Assembly: GCF_000247695.1 (NCBI RefSeq)
Contig: NW_004624783.1
Location: 3,555,422 to 3,619,421, forward strand
Reading direction: 5' to 3'
Length of the DNA stretch: 64,000 bases
Origin: Heterocephalus glaber
Lineage: Eukaryota; Chordata; Mammalia; Rodentia; Bathyergidae
Of this stretch, positions 36,767-50,596 are shown in pieces. Each line of letters starts with the position of its first letter. The first letter of the stretch is position 1. A program made the translations under genes and the position numbers. Under the pieces are notes generated by a model. It was not told where the DNA came from and ran no database searches. It saw only the letters and a list, made by a program, of their open reading frames with translations.

Positions 36767-39363
36767 CTCATTTGTACATTTAGCCAGAGCTGTTTCTTTT
36801 ATATCAACCAGGTAGAGTTTGTTGTTTGAGTGGTACAGCACTTGTTATGGGTGACTAGTCCCTTGAGCTAAGTGCTTAAACAGGTGTAGATGAGATCAGC
36901 ATTCCTATTTCATGACAATAAAGGCCTTTGACTTTCTTTGTGTTGTGAAGATAGACAACATAATAGTTAACATTCATCGTGTTAGTAATAGGTGTCTACG
37001 CAGTTGAAGCTTTCAGTTTTATTTTTTTAAGAAATCATATCGTAAAATGTTTTTGGAAGCAAAAAACCGGCACCTATTGGAGATATTTGGCTTCTGACGT
37101 ATAATTATTTGATTACAGTTCAGATAGAAACATTAATGAAATCATTAGCAGTTATTAAGAATGTCAGGAAAGCTTGAAAATGAGTTGTTTTTCAGGTTTT
37201 ACATTGTTAGAGGCTGTTTACATTTTATTCTGAAAGCTAATATTAATATACTGTAGTATGAGGTAGAATTAAAATGTAAAAGTTTAGTAGAAGATAAATA
37301 TATTTTAGATACTTTCTTCCTTTATATTGCATTTCCAATAGCTTTATTATATATGTTAACAGAAACAAGTGAATTATTACATCATTTTAAATATTGGCAG
37401 TGTGCCTAGTAGCTTTAGTTTTGCATTTTAAAAGAAAAGCAGAAATCCTGGCCACTGGGCTTAACATCTAATGAACAGTTTAGTATAAAATAAAATAAGA
37501 GCTTTTTTACATTGTGCAATAGGAATTAAAGATTCCATAGCTGTGTCATGTGCCTGCTTTTGATGTGTTAAACAGGGCTTTAAGAGACCTGACCTCAAGA
37601 AGTATTATTGGACCCTATTAAAAATCAGAATTTTCATTTTAGCACTAGTGGTTCACTTCAGTTGTTTTTCTGTCCTTCCCTTCATCCTTTTCTCTTTCCT
37701 CTCTCTTTCTAGTATTTCATTATGGTATCTGTTGTATTCTCTCAAGGTCCAAATCCAGGGAGAGGTTCCTTTTTTGTGTGTGCCTGCACACATAGTGAAT
37801 GACTTTTGTATTCCCGAGAGCTTCTGGAATTGTGGCAGCTAAGTGATTGTCATTACATGACTTCTTTTGTCTTCTGAGTGAAGAGTGCTATGAGAAGAGC
37901 TATTTCCATATTTTTCTGCTCTGAAGTTATATTATACTTGCCATTTTTATTAGCAGAACTAAAAAGATGGCTAAGTTTCCTTAGAATTTAAAGTTCAAAC
38001 TCAAAGAAGATTCTGAAGATTCTAAGACATGAAAGTAGAAGAGGCATCAGTGAAATCAACAAGTAGCTGTAAAACAGATAGCTATGTATAACTGTATTTA
38101 TAGAGTTTTAAGAGGAGAGTTATGAATATTGTGTAATTCACCTTACCGAAAATGTTTTCATTTCACTTTGATCAATTATTTCAACTTACAAGAAAGTAGT
38201 AGTAATGCAGTATTGCCAAAAATGGCAGTAATAATTTATGTCCGTCAGTAGGTTGTTTGAAGTACTGGAAAATTAGAAACAACCTGAATGTATTCATTTA
38301 TACTTTTCTTTCTTTTCCTAAAGCTTCTACTGTGGACTTGTCAGTGTAATATACTTGAGTATGTTTTCTTAGGTGCCTTTTAAGTGAATATTAGCAGTAA
38401 ATATTAGTGGAAAAAAAAAAGTTTTGCCAGCTACTGAATACCTGCTAGGAGTGCTTCTTTTGATTTTTTGTTCTTGTTCAAATCTTTGGTACTCTGTTTC
38501 TGCCCTCACATGTTGTCACCAACCTCCTTGGCCATAAGTACTATTGTAGGAAGGGTCAAGCTGATGGAAGCTGCTAGTGCTCGTAGAAATAAGGAAGGGA
38601 TCTAAGAATACAAGAAAATAAAAGAGAGATGTACATGGGGTGGGTTCCTCAGTTATTTCAAATGACTATACCTGGATTTTTTTCTTTGTTTTTGATAAAT
38701 GTGTATTTTCAAAGGTTGATTTTATTCTACCGATGCTTTTGGCTAAAAGTTGTTTTTGATAATTATTTTATCTTATTATTGTTCCAAATTCTCCAGATTT
38801 ATAGTTCGTCTTGTTCTTTTCATTGTCATTTATCATTTCTTTGTTGAATTTTCTTACATATAATGAAATTAAATTGTTTAAATGTCATTTGCAACTCAGA
38901 TTTAATTTTCCTTCTTATGTATCTTAAAAGTCTACCTTTTGTTATTTTTGTCTAATTGTGGCTTTTTTCTATCAGTAGTAATGAAAGCAGTCAATAAAAG
39001 TCCATGGCTGACTCTGATTATACAGAGGGTTTGCCATAATGTATATTGGAAATGTCTTTGAAATCCTTCTCCTGAAAGGAAGGTGCCACAGCTTGTGCTT
39101 TATGGCCTTCTAATGTTAGACAGTGATCTCATTTAGCATTTTCCCAAAGTGAAAAGAGTGCATTAGGACAGCATAACAAGTATTGTAGATCAATACAGAG
39201 GCAGGGCTTTACCCTTGCAGATTAATCCAAGAAAAATGTACCAGAGTCTCCTCCAGGAACTGGGAAACAATTATGTGGATTTCCAGTGCTCTTCCCCTCC
39301 CCTTCCATCTAATCATCAATGCAGGTTGAAATATGTACAAAAAGGTTTTCAGATGATAGCTGT

Positions 39364-39396
<33 letters not shown>
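39364..39396. repeat. (CA)n microsatellite, about 16 units
   Basis: An almost pure CA run preceded by gtgcg. It accounts for the His/Thr repeats of the ORFs that cross it. Confidence 0.97.
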
Positions 39397-39397
<1 letters not shown>

Positions 39398-39564
39398 CAA
39401 GAACAGACTACCAGACAGGAAATCAGGCCCCTGGAAGCAAGTAGTAATATTGCTTTGTGGTGATAAAAGTATATTTTGACACATTTCAAATCATATAAAA
39501 CTCATGTACTTTAACTTGCATGACTAATAGCTCAGCTCAAGGTAAATGCTTATATATGACTTAC

Positions 39565-39625
39565 ATTACCTCTTTCTTTACATCTTATATTACCTCTTTC
39601 TATGTAACTTCCATTACCTTTCTGA
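39565..39625. repeat. 24-bp tandem repeat, about 2.5 copies
   Basis: The attacctctttct motif recurs at 39565 and 39589 and partly at 39613, with a constant 24-bp spacing. Confidence 0.8.
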
Positions 39626-39680
39626 GGAGTTCATGCTATTATATGGATTATCCCATTGCAAAATAGTCTTTGTAGGAAGG

Positions 39681-39722
39681 AAAAAAAAAATATATATATA
39701 TACATATATATATATTTTTTAA
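39681..39722. repeat. Poly-A/(TA)n microsatellite
   Basis: A run of A, then TA units with one TACA interruption, then poly-T. The ORF translating to IYIYIYI comes from this. Confidence 0.95.
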
Positions 39723-41029
39723 TATGTGTAGATCCTCACTTTACTGTGTCTGCTTCTTGTATGTTACTGGAGAAGGGCCGTAGATTTGGTGAGGGTTGTT
39801 CTAGTCATTCTCTCATCCTCCCCACCCCCCACCCCCGCCTTTAAATCTAAGATACATTGCAGATAAGGTCAGTTGTCAACACTAGGATAGAATGTAACTT
39901 TTTCTACAAACTATTAAAGTCACTAGTCATATCTTTGCTACATTCAGTTGATCTGATGCTTAGTTGTAGTATATTGGTCATTTATCCAGATGTGGGTCTT
40001 CCTATAGTGAGTCAGTGGTATCTGTGCCTGTGCTCTTGGAAGCACAGCTGACTCCGTTTACATGCTGATATTTATGATAGGGGATTAGGGAAGTCTGTGT
40101 CCAGAAACATTCACAGACATCTAACTTTGAAATCTTTAAAAGAATTGAAACTCCTGAGATTGGATTTAAATTCTGTTCTTAGGTATTTGACAAAGCAATG
40201 AAGTAATGAATGAAAAAGCAAAAGTAATATTATGTAAAATTTGAGGGATTCCTTCCCCTCCTCATGTCTGCTTTCTTTAGAGCATATTAGAAAGTATATT
40301 CCCTTGGGGACCAGTAACATGGTTTGCATTTCTATTCCAGCAAAATATATATTAGCTTAGTATGTTGGATAAAAGTAATGAGACAGATTGTCACCCAGGG
40401 GTTTCCGTATTGATGGGAAATATTCTCTGTGTTCTCTGGGGTTTTGTTTCTTTTTTTAGAACCCATTAAATTTAAAATAATGCTATTTCAAGATTATATG
40501 GAAATAACAAATTTAAAATTCCAAGACAGAACTGATAAGAAAGTCTCGAAGCATTTTGTGTTAATAAAACTAATTTGAAAAAATATGAATTCCTAGATTT
40601 AAAGTGATAATTTTATGTATTTTCCTTTCCTGTTTAGTCCTTATAATCCAAGTTCCCCTACTACATTAACAAGAATCTTTTATTTTCATATATATAATTC
40701 ATTTTGATTATTTTGTCATTACTTTTCAAGTGTATATTATAAGCTTTTTGGAAACATTTACATTTAGTATAGCATATTAACTGTGAGTAATCTAAAATCT
40801 GAGATTTTTTAATATAATTACCGAAATTTAACACAGGGAATTTTATTATGTTTTCCTTTTACCTATTTTATTCATTCAGCAGATTTATTGCATGTCTTCT
40901 AAAGAGATATCCATATCTAATAGCCAACGTCAGAAAGAAAATAAGGCACAATCCTTCTTGAAATATACATTCTCATTAATATAGACTAATAAATTGCACT
41001 AGTCTCTACTGTAGTCAGTGTCGTGTGCG

Positions 41030-41620
41030 TGATGAGGGATATTAATAAAGGAACAGAAGATCACCCTAAAAGGAATGATAGACTCTACCAGGGAAGGGAA
41101 AACCAGTGAAAATTGCAGTAGATTACACTTAAGCTAAGTATTGAAAGATGAGTAGAAATTTTCTTGATATTTAGGCGTGGGTGGATTTGAGGGCAGAATA
41201 TTCCCAAAGTCCAGAGCAGCATGAACATGGATGTGAGGAGAAATGTGTGAGCTAACCATGACTGTGATATGAACAGGCTGCAGCAGTGTATGGGGAAGAT
41301 ACTGGCTTGGATTTATATAGTAGAAAGAATCCTCTGGCGGACATGTAGAACAGGAATAGAGGGCAAAAACCAAGAGACGGAGACCAGTTTGGAGATTATA
41401 GCTTGAATGCAGGACAAAAGTAATTTAGAATTAGTGAGTAAAGAGGTGGAGGGGCAGACTGTGGACATCTCCAATATTGTGATCTGCCAGATGTGGGGAT
41501 GGGAGAGAGAAGTGAGGGCTCTAAATTTCTATCTTAGGGGTCCAGGATGCGAAGGCCTGCCACCATTCATAGGGTTTGGGTTTGCATTTAGGAGAGGAGG
41601 TTATAGTATTCAGAGTAACG
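41030..41620 (-). repeat. Possible L2 fragment, antisense
   Basis: A purine-rich stretch just upstream of the CHCHD3 exon, with sequence such as gaccagtttggagattatag and atgaacatggatgtgagg that resembles decayed antisense L2. Tentative. Confidence 0.35.
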
Positions 41621-41848
41621 TATAGTGGTATCTGTTAGTGGAACTAATTTCGTAGAATTTATTTACTCTGTATATTTTAATCATGGGAAAAAATTTGTAT
41701 ATGTTTCTTTACTATGTGAAGAAAATTGTTTCATTAAATGTTTTCTTGGATTTGCACCACTTTTATTTAACATTTTATATATTCTCTCTTGGTATTTATA
41801 TTCTGAACGAAGACCATTTGTCTCAGTAGTCCCTGTTTTTGTTTTCAG

Positions 41849-41984
41849 GCGGTATGATTATCATCCAGTCTGTGCTGATCTGCAGGCCAAAATCCTCCAG
41901 TGTTACCGTGAGAACACCCACCAGACCCTCAGCTGCTCTGCTCTGGCTAACCAGTACATGCACTGTGTTAATCATGCCAAACAG
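41849..41984 (+). CDS. CHCHD3: CHCHD3 (MIC19) penultimate coding exon, CHCH domain
   Basis: MIC19 is a peripheral inner-membrane subunit of the mitochondrial MICOS complex, which holds crista junctions and bridges to SAM50 in the outer membrane. The exon starts after a pyrimidine-rich AG acceptor (AG at 41847-41848) and ends in CAG before gtgggt. It is 136 nt and begins with the third base of a split codon. The 45 whole codons give RYDYHPVC...HCVNHAKQ with two perfect CX9C motifs. If the protein has the human length of 227 residues, the cysteines fall at 183, 193, 204 and 214, as in human MIC19. This twin CX9C helical hairpin is the known substrate of MIA40 oxidation, forming two disulfides on import. 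All four cysteines are intact and there is no frameshift. The open frame runs upstream into the intron, but the acceptor and the family homology set the boundary. The earlier exons, including the start codon, lie outside the window. Confidence 0.96.
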
Positions 41985-42487
41985 GTGGGTATGTGAGGTA
42001 CCTTAGGCACCAGAATAGTAGAAAGCCCAGTACTCTGAGGCAGGGTAAGGATTGGTATGTATAGAGAAGCTTTATAAACTCAGTGTCCTCCTCACCAAGA
42101 ATTACTGTAATGAGTTGGTTACTTCTTAATGTTCATCCAGATCATTGTAAGAGTGTGTGGATTCTTCTTCTCTTCAACTCATTTACTTGTAGAGAAAAAC
42201 ATTATACTTTATCATTTGCTCTGAACCTTTTGTCTGCTAATAATTGTGTCCCCAAGGTCATTGCCTCATACTCCTAAACCAGTATTCAAAACCAGCAAAA
42301 AGGAAGGATCTAAATTAAGTATCAGGCAGCTTTGGGATCATAAGCAGTAGATAGTCTTATACCATTTGGTTCCTAGTCAGTCCTTCTACCAGTTTTGTAG
42401 AGACTACACAGTTGAGCAGGGAAAGGAAACCAGAGATAGAATTTTTTAAAGAATTTCCCTTGCTTTCATGTATTTCTTTTGACTGTT

Positions 42488-42520
42488 CATGTCCGAACAA
42501 TATGATGTTCACGGGACATG
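42488..42520. other. Imperfect inverted repeat
   Basis: catgtccgaaca (42488-42499) can pair with tgttcacgggacatg (42506-42520), leaving a 3-nt bulge and a 6-nt loop. It lies in the last CHCHD3 intron; the stem is too short for a typical microRNA precursor. Confidence 0.45.
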
Positions 42521-43431
42521 TGTTTTCTCTTATTTATGTACTTTAGAAAGCTATTGATAACCTTAAAGCAAATTAACAATTCTAATAAGTCACGTAATTG
42601 CCTCATTTAACTGCTTTAACTGTTGGATGTAGGTGGTTCTGAGAAACAGAAATTGTTAGAAACCATGGTTCTTTCTGTTGACCTTCTAACCCAACTAAAT
42701 CTAGTGTTTGAGTTACACAGCATGTCTTTCTGTAGTCCAGTTTGCTATAGTTATAATAATACCACTTACTGTACATTTCTAACTCTCAGTAAATATCTGA
42801 TGAGAGAGTTGATATTGTCTGGATAGCTGGAAAACAGCAGTAACATTAGTGAAAAAAATATCCTTAAGATTAAAAGCCTGTGTTGTCTTTAAAAGCCTGG
42901 TGGCTTGCAGCTTTGGTCTGTTTCTTGCTTATAGCAGCACTTGTATAACTCTTAGTATATGCCAAAGATTCTTTTCTTTAAAGGTCTTTGGGAGGTGCCA
43001 TGTTGCTAATGTTAAGTTAGTACATTTTATTTATCAAAAATAGCTTCTGGCATGCTCTTAACAAGCCCCAAACCTTGAGTATCAATGCTGTGTGAAACAC
43101 TTGGGTCTTTCAGATTGACTCATGAGCTTTTCTAACTTGATAATAGTACCTTATTCACTACTCTAATGGGTAGTCAGTAGAAAGAATGGCTGTGACAAAG
43201 TGCATGTTTCAACACTGGTATCACATATACCTGCCTATTTCCACAGTACAATGTGTAACGTTGCTGAAAGGACAACTGCAAAGGCATTTGGAGCATTGAC
43301 GCCAACCTGCCTGCCTAGGTTGTGTTGAATCGTCTACACCTAGTCCCATGAGATGAATGGTACATGTTTATGGAATGTAACAAAACTACCATGTGACAAA
43401 TGCAAATATGCCACATGGTGCAATAGAGTTA

Positions 43432-43577
43432 CAACCTGCCAGATCTGATTGTATCCAAACCCTGTCTTTTACTAGTTCTGTGACCCTGAGACTTGATTTT
43501 TTTTTCTTGCCTGTGAATTGGGGTAATATTGTGAGTATTACATTTATACAAAGTACTAAATAAATGTTATTTTCCCC
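43432..43577 (+). repeat. MIR SINE
   Basis: It follows the sense MIR order: a gattgtatccaaaccctgtc segment, ttactagttctgtgaccctg, cctgtgaattggggtaatat and a region ending in actaaataaatgttatt. Confidence 0.75.
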
Positions 43578-43861
43578 TTTCCTCATTTGTATTATTTCAT
43601 ACTGAAACAAGGTAGATCATTCAAAAGCATTAAATTATTAATAATTCCAAAAGAGACCCTCTGTCTTCTTTCTCACTCCTCAGTCTGCCATATCATTTAG
43701 TATTATTTACAGCTAGTATGTTTGAAATGCCTTTGTTTTCACAGCTATTATATTCAGTTACTAGGAAGTTATAAGGTAATAGTAAAAAGATAAAAGTTCA
43801 CAAAACATTTATTCTAAGATGGGTAGCATTGAAATAGGAAAGAACCAAGAAACACCACCAC

Positions 43862-44028
43862 TTACATTTCTGCAGTACTTAACATTTCAAGGCCATTTCA
43901 CATCTATTCCCTTGTTTTTTATGACAACTTGAAATGTAAATACAGATGGTTTTATTGTCACCATTTTACAGTTGAGAGGACTGAAACCCAGGGAAGTGAT
44001 GATGGTAAATTTAACAACTAGACCAAAT
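43862..44028 (-). repeat. MIR SINE, antisense
   Basis: tgtcaccattttacagttg, agaggactgaaacccaggga and a degraded left part match the reverse-complement MIR core (ccattttacagatgaggaa-type). Confidence 0.75.
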
Positions 44029-44057
44029 GTACCTTACCATAAAATCAAAACAAAAAA

Positions 44058-44074
44058 GAATTTTTTTTTTTTTT
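44058..44074. repeat. Poly-T tract
   Basis: An uninterrupted T run following an A-rich stretch (aaaacaaaaaagaa); no retroelement body is identified. Confidence 0.6.
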
Positions 44075-47000
44075 AGAATAAAGTGGTACTTGGTTTTTGA
44101 ACAAGAACGGAATCAAATTCAATAATTAGGCTCAGTGTTGACCTTATGGGAAAATTTGATTCAGTTCTCATCCAGTTCAATTTGCAACCAGAATCATGAA
44201 AAGAATTAAGTTCATGAACCGAGGTGCCACTGAGCTACTTTTCCTGTGATACTAGGTTGACCTTTTGCTCCTTGTGAAGTTTGTCTAATCTCATGACCCC
44301 ATTCTGCCCCTTTGTTAGGAGAGATGTTGGCAGTATGGGTGATCTTCACTATTGTAGCATTTCCTGATGGGCTACCTCCCTTACACTTTCTGTTAGATCC
44401 AGAGTACAGGCCAGACATGTTGACATGACAACAACCCATTAGGTCCTGTTGTCCATTTCCTACATATACAACATTTCCCCCATGGAATAATTCCAGGAGC
44501 CAAATCCATTCCACTTTTAAATGACTTGTAAGACTGGGCTTTCACAAGTTCCCTTGGGCACTGTTGTAGAGACTAATAGATTTTACTGGTAGGAAAATTT
44601 CCGGATGTTCCCTAGCTTTACTTTTCCTTTCTTCTTAGTCATCTGCTTATTCACATCAATCTTCAGCTATTCTTAAACAATTTCTCATGGGTTGACATGG
44701 ACATTTTGACTGTTATTTCCAGTATATTAAGTTATGCGTTCTTCATTAGGATAAAGGGATTTTAAATTGCTTTAATTATCATTTCTAAGACTTAAAAGCT
44801 ACTGGATAGCTATCTGAGATATAGCATTTAGACCTGAAGAGCAGCAATTGACAGACTTCTGTGTCTCTTTTTTCTCATATCTGTTTAGCCTCATAATTCT
44901 CTTAGCTCTCCAAGATTAAATTATTTCTTCTTACCCTTAAAGCCTGGTTCTTGTTCCATCTCACTACACTTGCCTTACATGGGACCATGGAAAGAAAGGA
45001 GCAAGGAAAACCTGTAATATTTGTCAGTTAGTGAACCAAAATGTGCTCAAGTAGAGGGTATAGAGAGGGTTAGCTTCCAGATCTGTCTTACTTCTGCTCA
45101 CTTGAGGGCTTGAAGTAGGGGATCCATGAGTGCCTTCTAGGAGCTGTGTTATTCTAGGACTGACTCTACTTTTGGATAAGAGGAAGAGGTAGGGCATAAG
45201 CATATGTGTTCATGGGCACACTCAAGTGATGGTGGCCCCTTTAATACAAGCAGCGTCCCTACTTTTGAGAACTCCAGCTTTGTGTGACTTTGCCTCTTAG
45301 AATTTGCTGTTAATCTTAAACTCGGGAAGATAAGCTGCACTTGGGGGTTGGTCTGTCTGCTGCCGGGCCTCCCACAGAGACATACCCTTCCCTTGAGTTC
45401 ACACTCCTGACAGCCTGGAGAAGACAAGACCACAGAATAAACAGGGAAGTGATAGAGACAGTCTTCAGTTTCTCAACATCAGTAAAGTGCAGAATATTTA
45501 TCATAGTGCTGCCTGTCAGAATGTAGACTGCTGGCTATTAAAGTACATTAGAAAATGCAGAATACCTTGGCCAGCCCCGGCTCATGCTGTACTGAGATGC
45601 CTCTTACCCCATGAGGTTTGAACCATGTGAGGTAAGGAATTTGGCAGATGCAGCAGGAAGCCAGGATCAGAAGAACCAAGGACACACTAGGACCAGAAGC
45701 AAGGGCTAGCCCAGGAGATGCCCAGAGGCACTGTGGGGCCTGAAATCTGATGGTAGGGCAGTGAGGAGTTCATAAACCATAGCAGAGATTTAAATCAGTA
45801 AGTAGGCAGTGGGTCAATAACCAAGCAGTCAGCCCAGCTCAAGGAAGGACAAAACTAAGGACATCTTGTGAGTTAACCATCACCGCCCGCCCCCCCCTTT
45901 TGGATCTGTGCTTCCTGTCGACCTCTTTAGGAATATTAGAAAATAGTAACCCAGTTACATTCAAGAGCATGGGGTCAAGACCTTGGTAAATGTGGCTAGA
46001 TCCCAGTGTGACATTAATCCATCCTAAGGCTGGCACACCCACCCAGTCTTCTCATTTCTAAGATATAAATGGCTTCTCCAATACATGGTTTACATATTGG
46101 CACATATGGAGGGATTTGCCCTGGCAAATTTCAGTCATCCTTCTTAGAAAACAGTATGTTTTATCTCCCCTATAACTTGGGTTTGTGTTTGACCAAGGCT
46201 CAGATATTTATTTCCTTTATTATTTTGAGCATGAAGAGGACCTGAAAACAGAGTAGGAGCTTAGAATCAGGGTTCTATTTTATGATTGTCTCATCTGGAC
46301 TCTGCATGACATGGAAATGGTTTAGTAGACCAGGCTGTGGGAGCTGGAATCACTTTACAGATCATATAACCAGCATCAGCGATTTCCTTTGTACATTTAG
46401 CACCCAGAGAGTGTGACTCCTAGATGTGGCAGAACCTGCTATAGATTCCAAACCCAGGGTCTTTTTCTGTAAAATCAGATCCTGAATATGGGTGCACCTC
46501 ATGTGTTTGGAGATGAACCTGGACACCTAAACTGTCACCACACTTCCCAGGAGACTCTGAGAAGCACAACTGTAGAGCCCATTGGCTGGGATTGCACTGA
46601 GATCTTCAGCCTTTCAAAAGTCCAGCTGTGTCTGTGTTGTTCCTCTTGTGGGAGATGAGGAGTTATCACTGTCTACCCATCCAAGACGTCTGATCACACC
46701 AACCCTAGGAATGCATCCTCAGGCTTGAGAACACACTGGAAGATGGCATGAGAAGAGACAGGAGCCCCTGAGAAAGGAATCGTCTTCTCCCCTCCTCTTA
46801 CTCCCACTAAAACTGTAGGGGTCCTGGGAGAGGAACCATTTCTGCTGTTCTTGGGTGGGAGCTAGCGTCCCCTGGCTAGCTCACAGTTGTGACCAGACCC
46901 TCCCTCAGCTTTGCTGTTTCCAGGCACCCTGCTGTGCTTTGAGGGAGCGGATTCTGATGTATGTGCCACTTACCTTTGAAGAGCACAAAGATAAATCCAG

Positions 47001-50000
47001 GTTAATCTGGGAAGACCCTCTGGAGCATATTTGCATTGTGTTTGAAGCCTTCTTTATCATCATCACCTAATGATATTTATTAATCTCCCAGCTGGGCTGC
47101 ACTACACAGAATGACACATGGGTTTTTCATAATAGATTTCTCACCTTTCTGGGGAGTGTCCCTTGGAATTTGGAGACACATGAAAGCAAACTAAATTCCA
47201 GACTTTAAATATGTTACCCCAGCCTCTTCCATCATAAAAATCCTTTTCTAAACTACTTTCTGAGAGTAATAGTTTGCTTTATGACATTTTCTTTTTTTAA
47301 TCTGAGGCTAATAGAAGAAATATTACCATGGTAATAGATTTTCATTTTTCTTAATAGGTATTTCTTTTCTAGTGCTCATCCTTCAAGAATTTGAACTGCA
47401 GTAATGGTGTTTTGTCTGCTATTGTGTCAAGTTGTATAAATGGTTAATTACTTGTAACTTAATTTGAATATTACATAGAGCATTTCCCATAGAGATATAA
47501 AAACAAGATACAAGCAGACAAAAGTTAACTTGTGTTTCCTCCAAAGCAGGAAGAACAAAAAACAGACCTAGCTTGGGAGAACAAACAGACAGACACTGAA
47601 CACAAAATAAGTTAGCTAATCAGATTTTCAGGTGAGGAGTGATGCTCAGTGCACAGGCAAGCCTGGCTTTGTGCTTCTCGTAAATTGAATTTATAGATGA
47701 CTTTTCCCTCTTATCTTATGATCACCTTTCTTTTTCTTCATCACAGCTCCATTCTCTTCCATCCCCTACTTTTCCTGACCCTGTTTACCGAAAACTTAAG
47801 TACTAGGTCTATGTCCAACTCAGGACACTCTCTCGTGTTAGTTTCCCCATTATGTGTGTATAGATGTTCCTGCATCTGTGCCAGCCTGATTAGGTTTGAA
47901 ATCATGGGGAGATGCTGAGTAAGATCATCCAGGGCGAAGCACCAAGTGATATCTTTAAAAAAGAAAAACTATTCTCTTTGTTAAGATTCATAGCAATCCC
48001 GGGTTGTCATAATTTCTCTTAAATATATTGAGACATCCAGTAGCTGGTACCTTGTGAAGACAGTCAGTCCCTGCAAGAAAACTGGAATTCAGAAATCAGG
48101 TGGCAAGGTTACTGTGTAACAAAAATATTTGAGGAAAGCAGTTAAAATCATTTTAATAAGTGGAAATGACATCACCTCAAGTCTCCAGGGATACTGCCCA
48201 TGTTTGACAGTGTGAGTTGCCAGTCGTTCCTCAATGACAGGAACCAGAAAGAGATTTGGGAAGAGTAATGTGAATGCCTGAACTCTTCTCTCCTTTTGAT
48301 AATTTACCTAGTTGTTTACAAAGAGTTTCTGCAGGCCCAAATATGTGAATGTTGAGCAAAAGCAAGGAATGTCTTTCTATGCCTGAAGTGTTAGCAATTC
48401 CTTAAATGAAGGAAGCAATTTTTATAACTTGCAAAGCTTCTCCCTCATTCTTCAGGGAATTTCCTATGTTAATTTTTGCAGTGTTAAATTTATGCAGTGT
48501 TGAAATTCAGCCCAACAGCAGCATCTACTTACAGAACCAATCCAGAGACTATGGGAGAACCTATAAGGTAGAACCCAAGACCCTACTGGGTCTGAGCAGG
48601 TTTTACTACATAGCTCTGATGCAGTTATAACAGAATGTCTTATCAATTTATTCATCTTTTTAAAAACTCAACTTGACATTGTCTTTGTTAATGTCTCTGA
48701 CAACAGTGAGGCAGTTTTGTACCACCTCTGCCACCCTTTGGTGACAACTCAGTGCAGTTCAACAGCAAGCTTGTAGACCAGCTGTGGAGCTTCCTTGTGG
48801 TTTCTTAGGTCTCCAAGGAGTCACATACAAGTCCGATGAACCTCTGTACTATCTTTGAGAATTTGGATTTTGATACATGTAGCAAGATACATGGAGAATG
48901 TGATTAGAAGGGTTATGTGTTTTATATTTGTCTACATATTTTCTAGTACTGTCTTTACATGAAACTGGCTCGCTAATCCCCATCCTGGCCAGGGCAAGCT
49001 TGTACTATCTGCAGGAGAGCCTAACATGTTAATATTACATGATTTGTCTGAAAAAGTACCTATCTATTTAGAGCAAAGAGTGACTAAAGAATTCCTAAGC
49101 TCTCCCAAAACCCTTGAAATACTGCTTTAATTATGTGATAGTAGCTGCCGATTATTTTACAACATTTGAAAAGAGGCAAATTGTCACATGGCTATCTTTA
49201 CAACCTTAGGACCTTAAATTATAGGAAGAGGTACATCTTGCAGTCTTGACCAGGCAGACACCAGCTTAAAGTTCCCATTGATGTGCTCAAGAACGTAGTG
49301 AATCAGTAACCCCTAAATGCACACTGATCAAACAGCATCACTCATAAGTAGACCACTTTCTTCAGTAACTACCCTTAGATGGGCCCAGTATAGGTCTGGT
49401 TTTTTTTCAGGCTTCCATTTTGAATTTAATACAGAATGTCAGGGTGAGGTGGTCTATACATCAGGAACTTACAGAGCATCCATCCGTGTAATTGCAGAAA
49501 CTTCCACCTAGATCAAGTCACAAGGGGGTGAGCACAGATGAGATGCTATGACATTGTGACATTGCCAGGAGGTGTCTGAGTCTTGCACGGTAGCTGCTCG
49601 GTATTTTATTTTCCCAACCAACACAGAGCTCTTGTGATGATGGGCTTTAGAGAGACCTCACATTCTGGTATGTGTACTACAGAGCACGCTAGCCAGACAG
49701 AGCCTTCCACTTCTGGTCTGTCTTTCCTGTTTCCTCTGGACACATCTAACTTTTGTCACTTATTTCCTGTTTGACTAAATCATCTTTTTTTTCTACTTCT
49801 CGGTGTGCTGTCTCTAGCTAGTTTGTCTGTGTTTAAATCTATTCTTTGATGCACTATAAATTGAATACCTAGAAAGCTATAATCAGGAACACATTAGAAT
49901 AATCTGTAGGACAATTTGTCCACCTTTTGTATTTATGGCCCAACATGTTCTGTTTGTCTTTCACTGTCTTCTGCCCCTTTTTCAGTCTTTTTTTTCTTTA

Positions 50001-50522
50001 TTTTTTACTTTACATCTCTAGAGACCTTTGGATTCTCTTCCAAAACCCACAGTTTATCAGGCATTTCCATGTGGAATGTCTCACCCCAAATCGTCTAAAG
50101 CACAAACTCAAAATTTAAGTTGTCTTTCTCTTTTTCTCTTTCCTGGCTTCTCCCACTGACCACCTAGTTCTCCAGATGACCTTTCCACACGCTCTCCCTG
50201 TGTCCGAGGGTCTACCTGTACCAAGGGTCTCACTTTCTTTTTCATCCCATTTCTTTTTGTGGCTCACTGTATTCCCTGTGGTTTCTAATCTGTCCCTCCC
50301 TGATCTTCCTGCCTCCATACTCCTCTGTTGGAGCCATTGTACCAAGGATATCATTCTTATTTAACCTTCCTAGATGTCATTCTCCTATTTAAAAGCACAT
50401 TCCCACTTTTTTTGTTGTTTTGTTTTTTGTTTTTTCCCAGTGGCCAGCAGGAAGCATCTCTGCCTGACATCCATTTTGGGCCTCTTGTGCACTCATTCTC
50501 TCCATAAATCCTGAGTGAGTTC

Positions 50523-50524
50523 GT

Positions 50525-50596
<72 letters not shown>

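Larger units (their letters stand above)
1..41848 (+). other. CHCHD3: CHCHD3 intron (3' part), no other gene seen
   Basis: The whole block precedes the CHCHD3 CHCH exon and is read as one intron, because no further exon with family homology or splice context is seen. Sub-regions in which I see neither gene nor confident repeat are: 650-1265, 1645-2570, 2660-3200, 4745-5545, 5640-7950, 8050-9115, 9165-10295, 11290-13415, 14045-14730, 15125-17945, 18685-23860, 26935-29560, 30075-30380, 32195-34090, 34935-36455, 36770-39360 and 39725-41030. Open frames there are all short and without recognisable domains. Confidence 0.85.

Noticed and set aside
39209..39484. ORFs with Cys-Val or Thr-His repeats
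   Set aside because: They are translations of the (CA)n microsatellite.
41625..41848. Open frame continuing upstream of the CHCHD3 exon as if coding
   Set aside because: The protein family homology begins exactly at the AG acceptor at 41847-41848. The upstream translation is hydrophobic and has no relation to MIC19.
42488..42520. Intronic microRNA precursor
   Set aside because: The stem is only about 11 pairs with a bulge, too short for a Drosha substrate.
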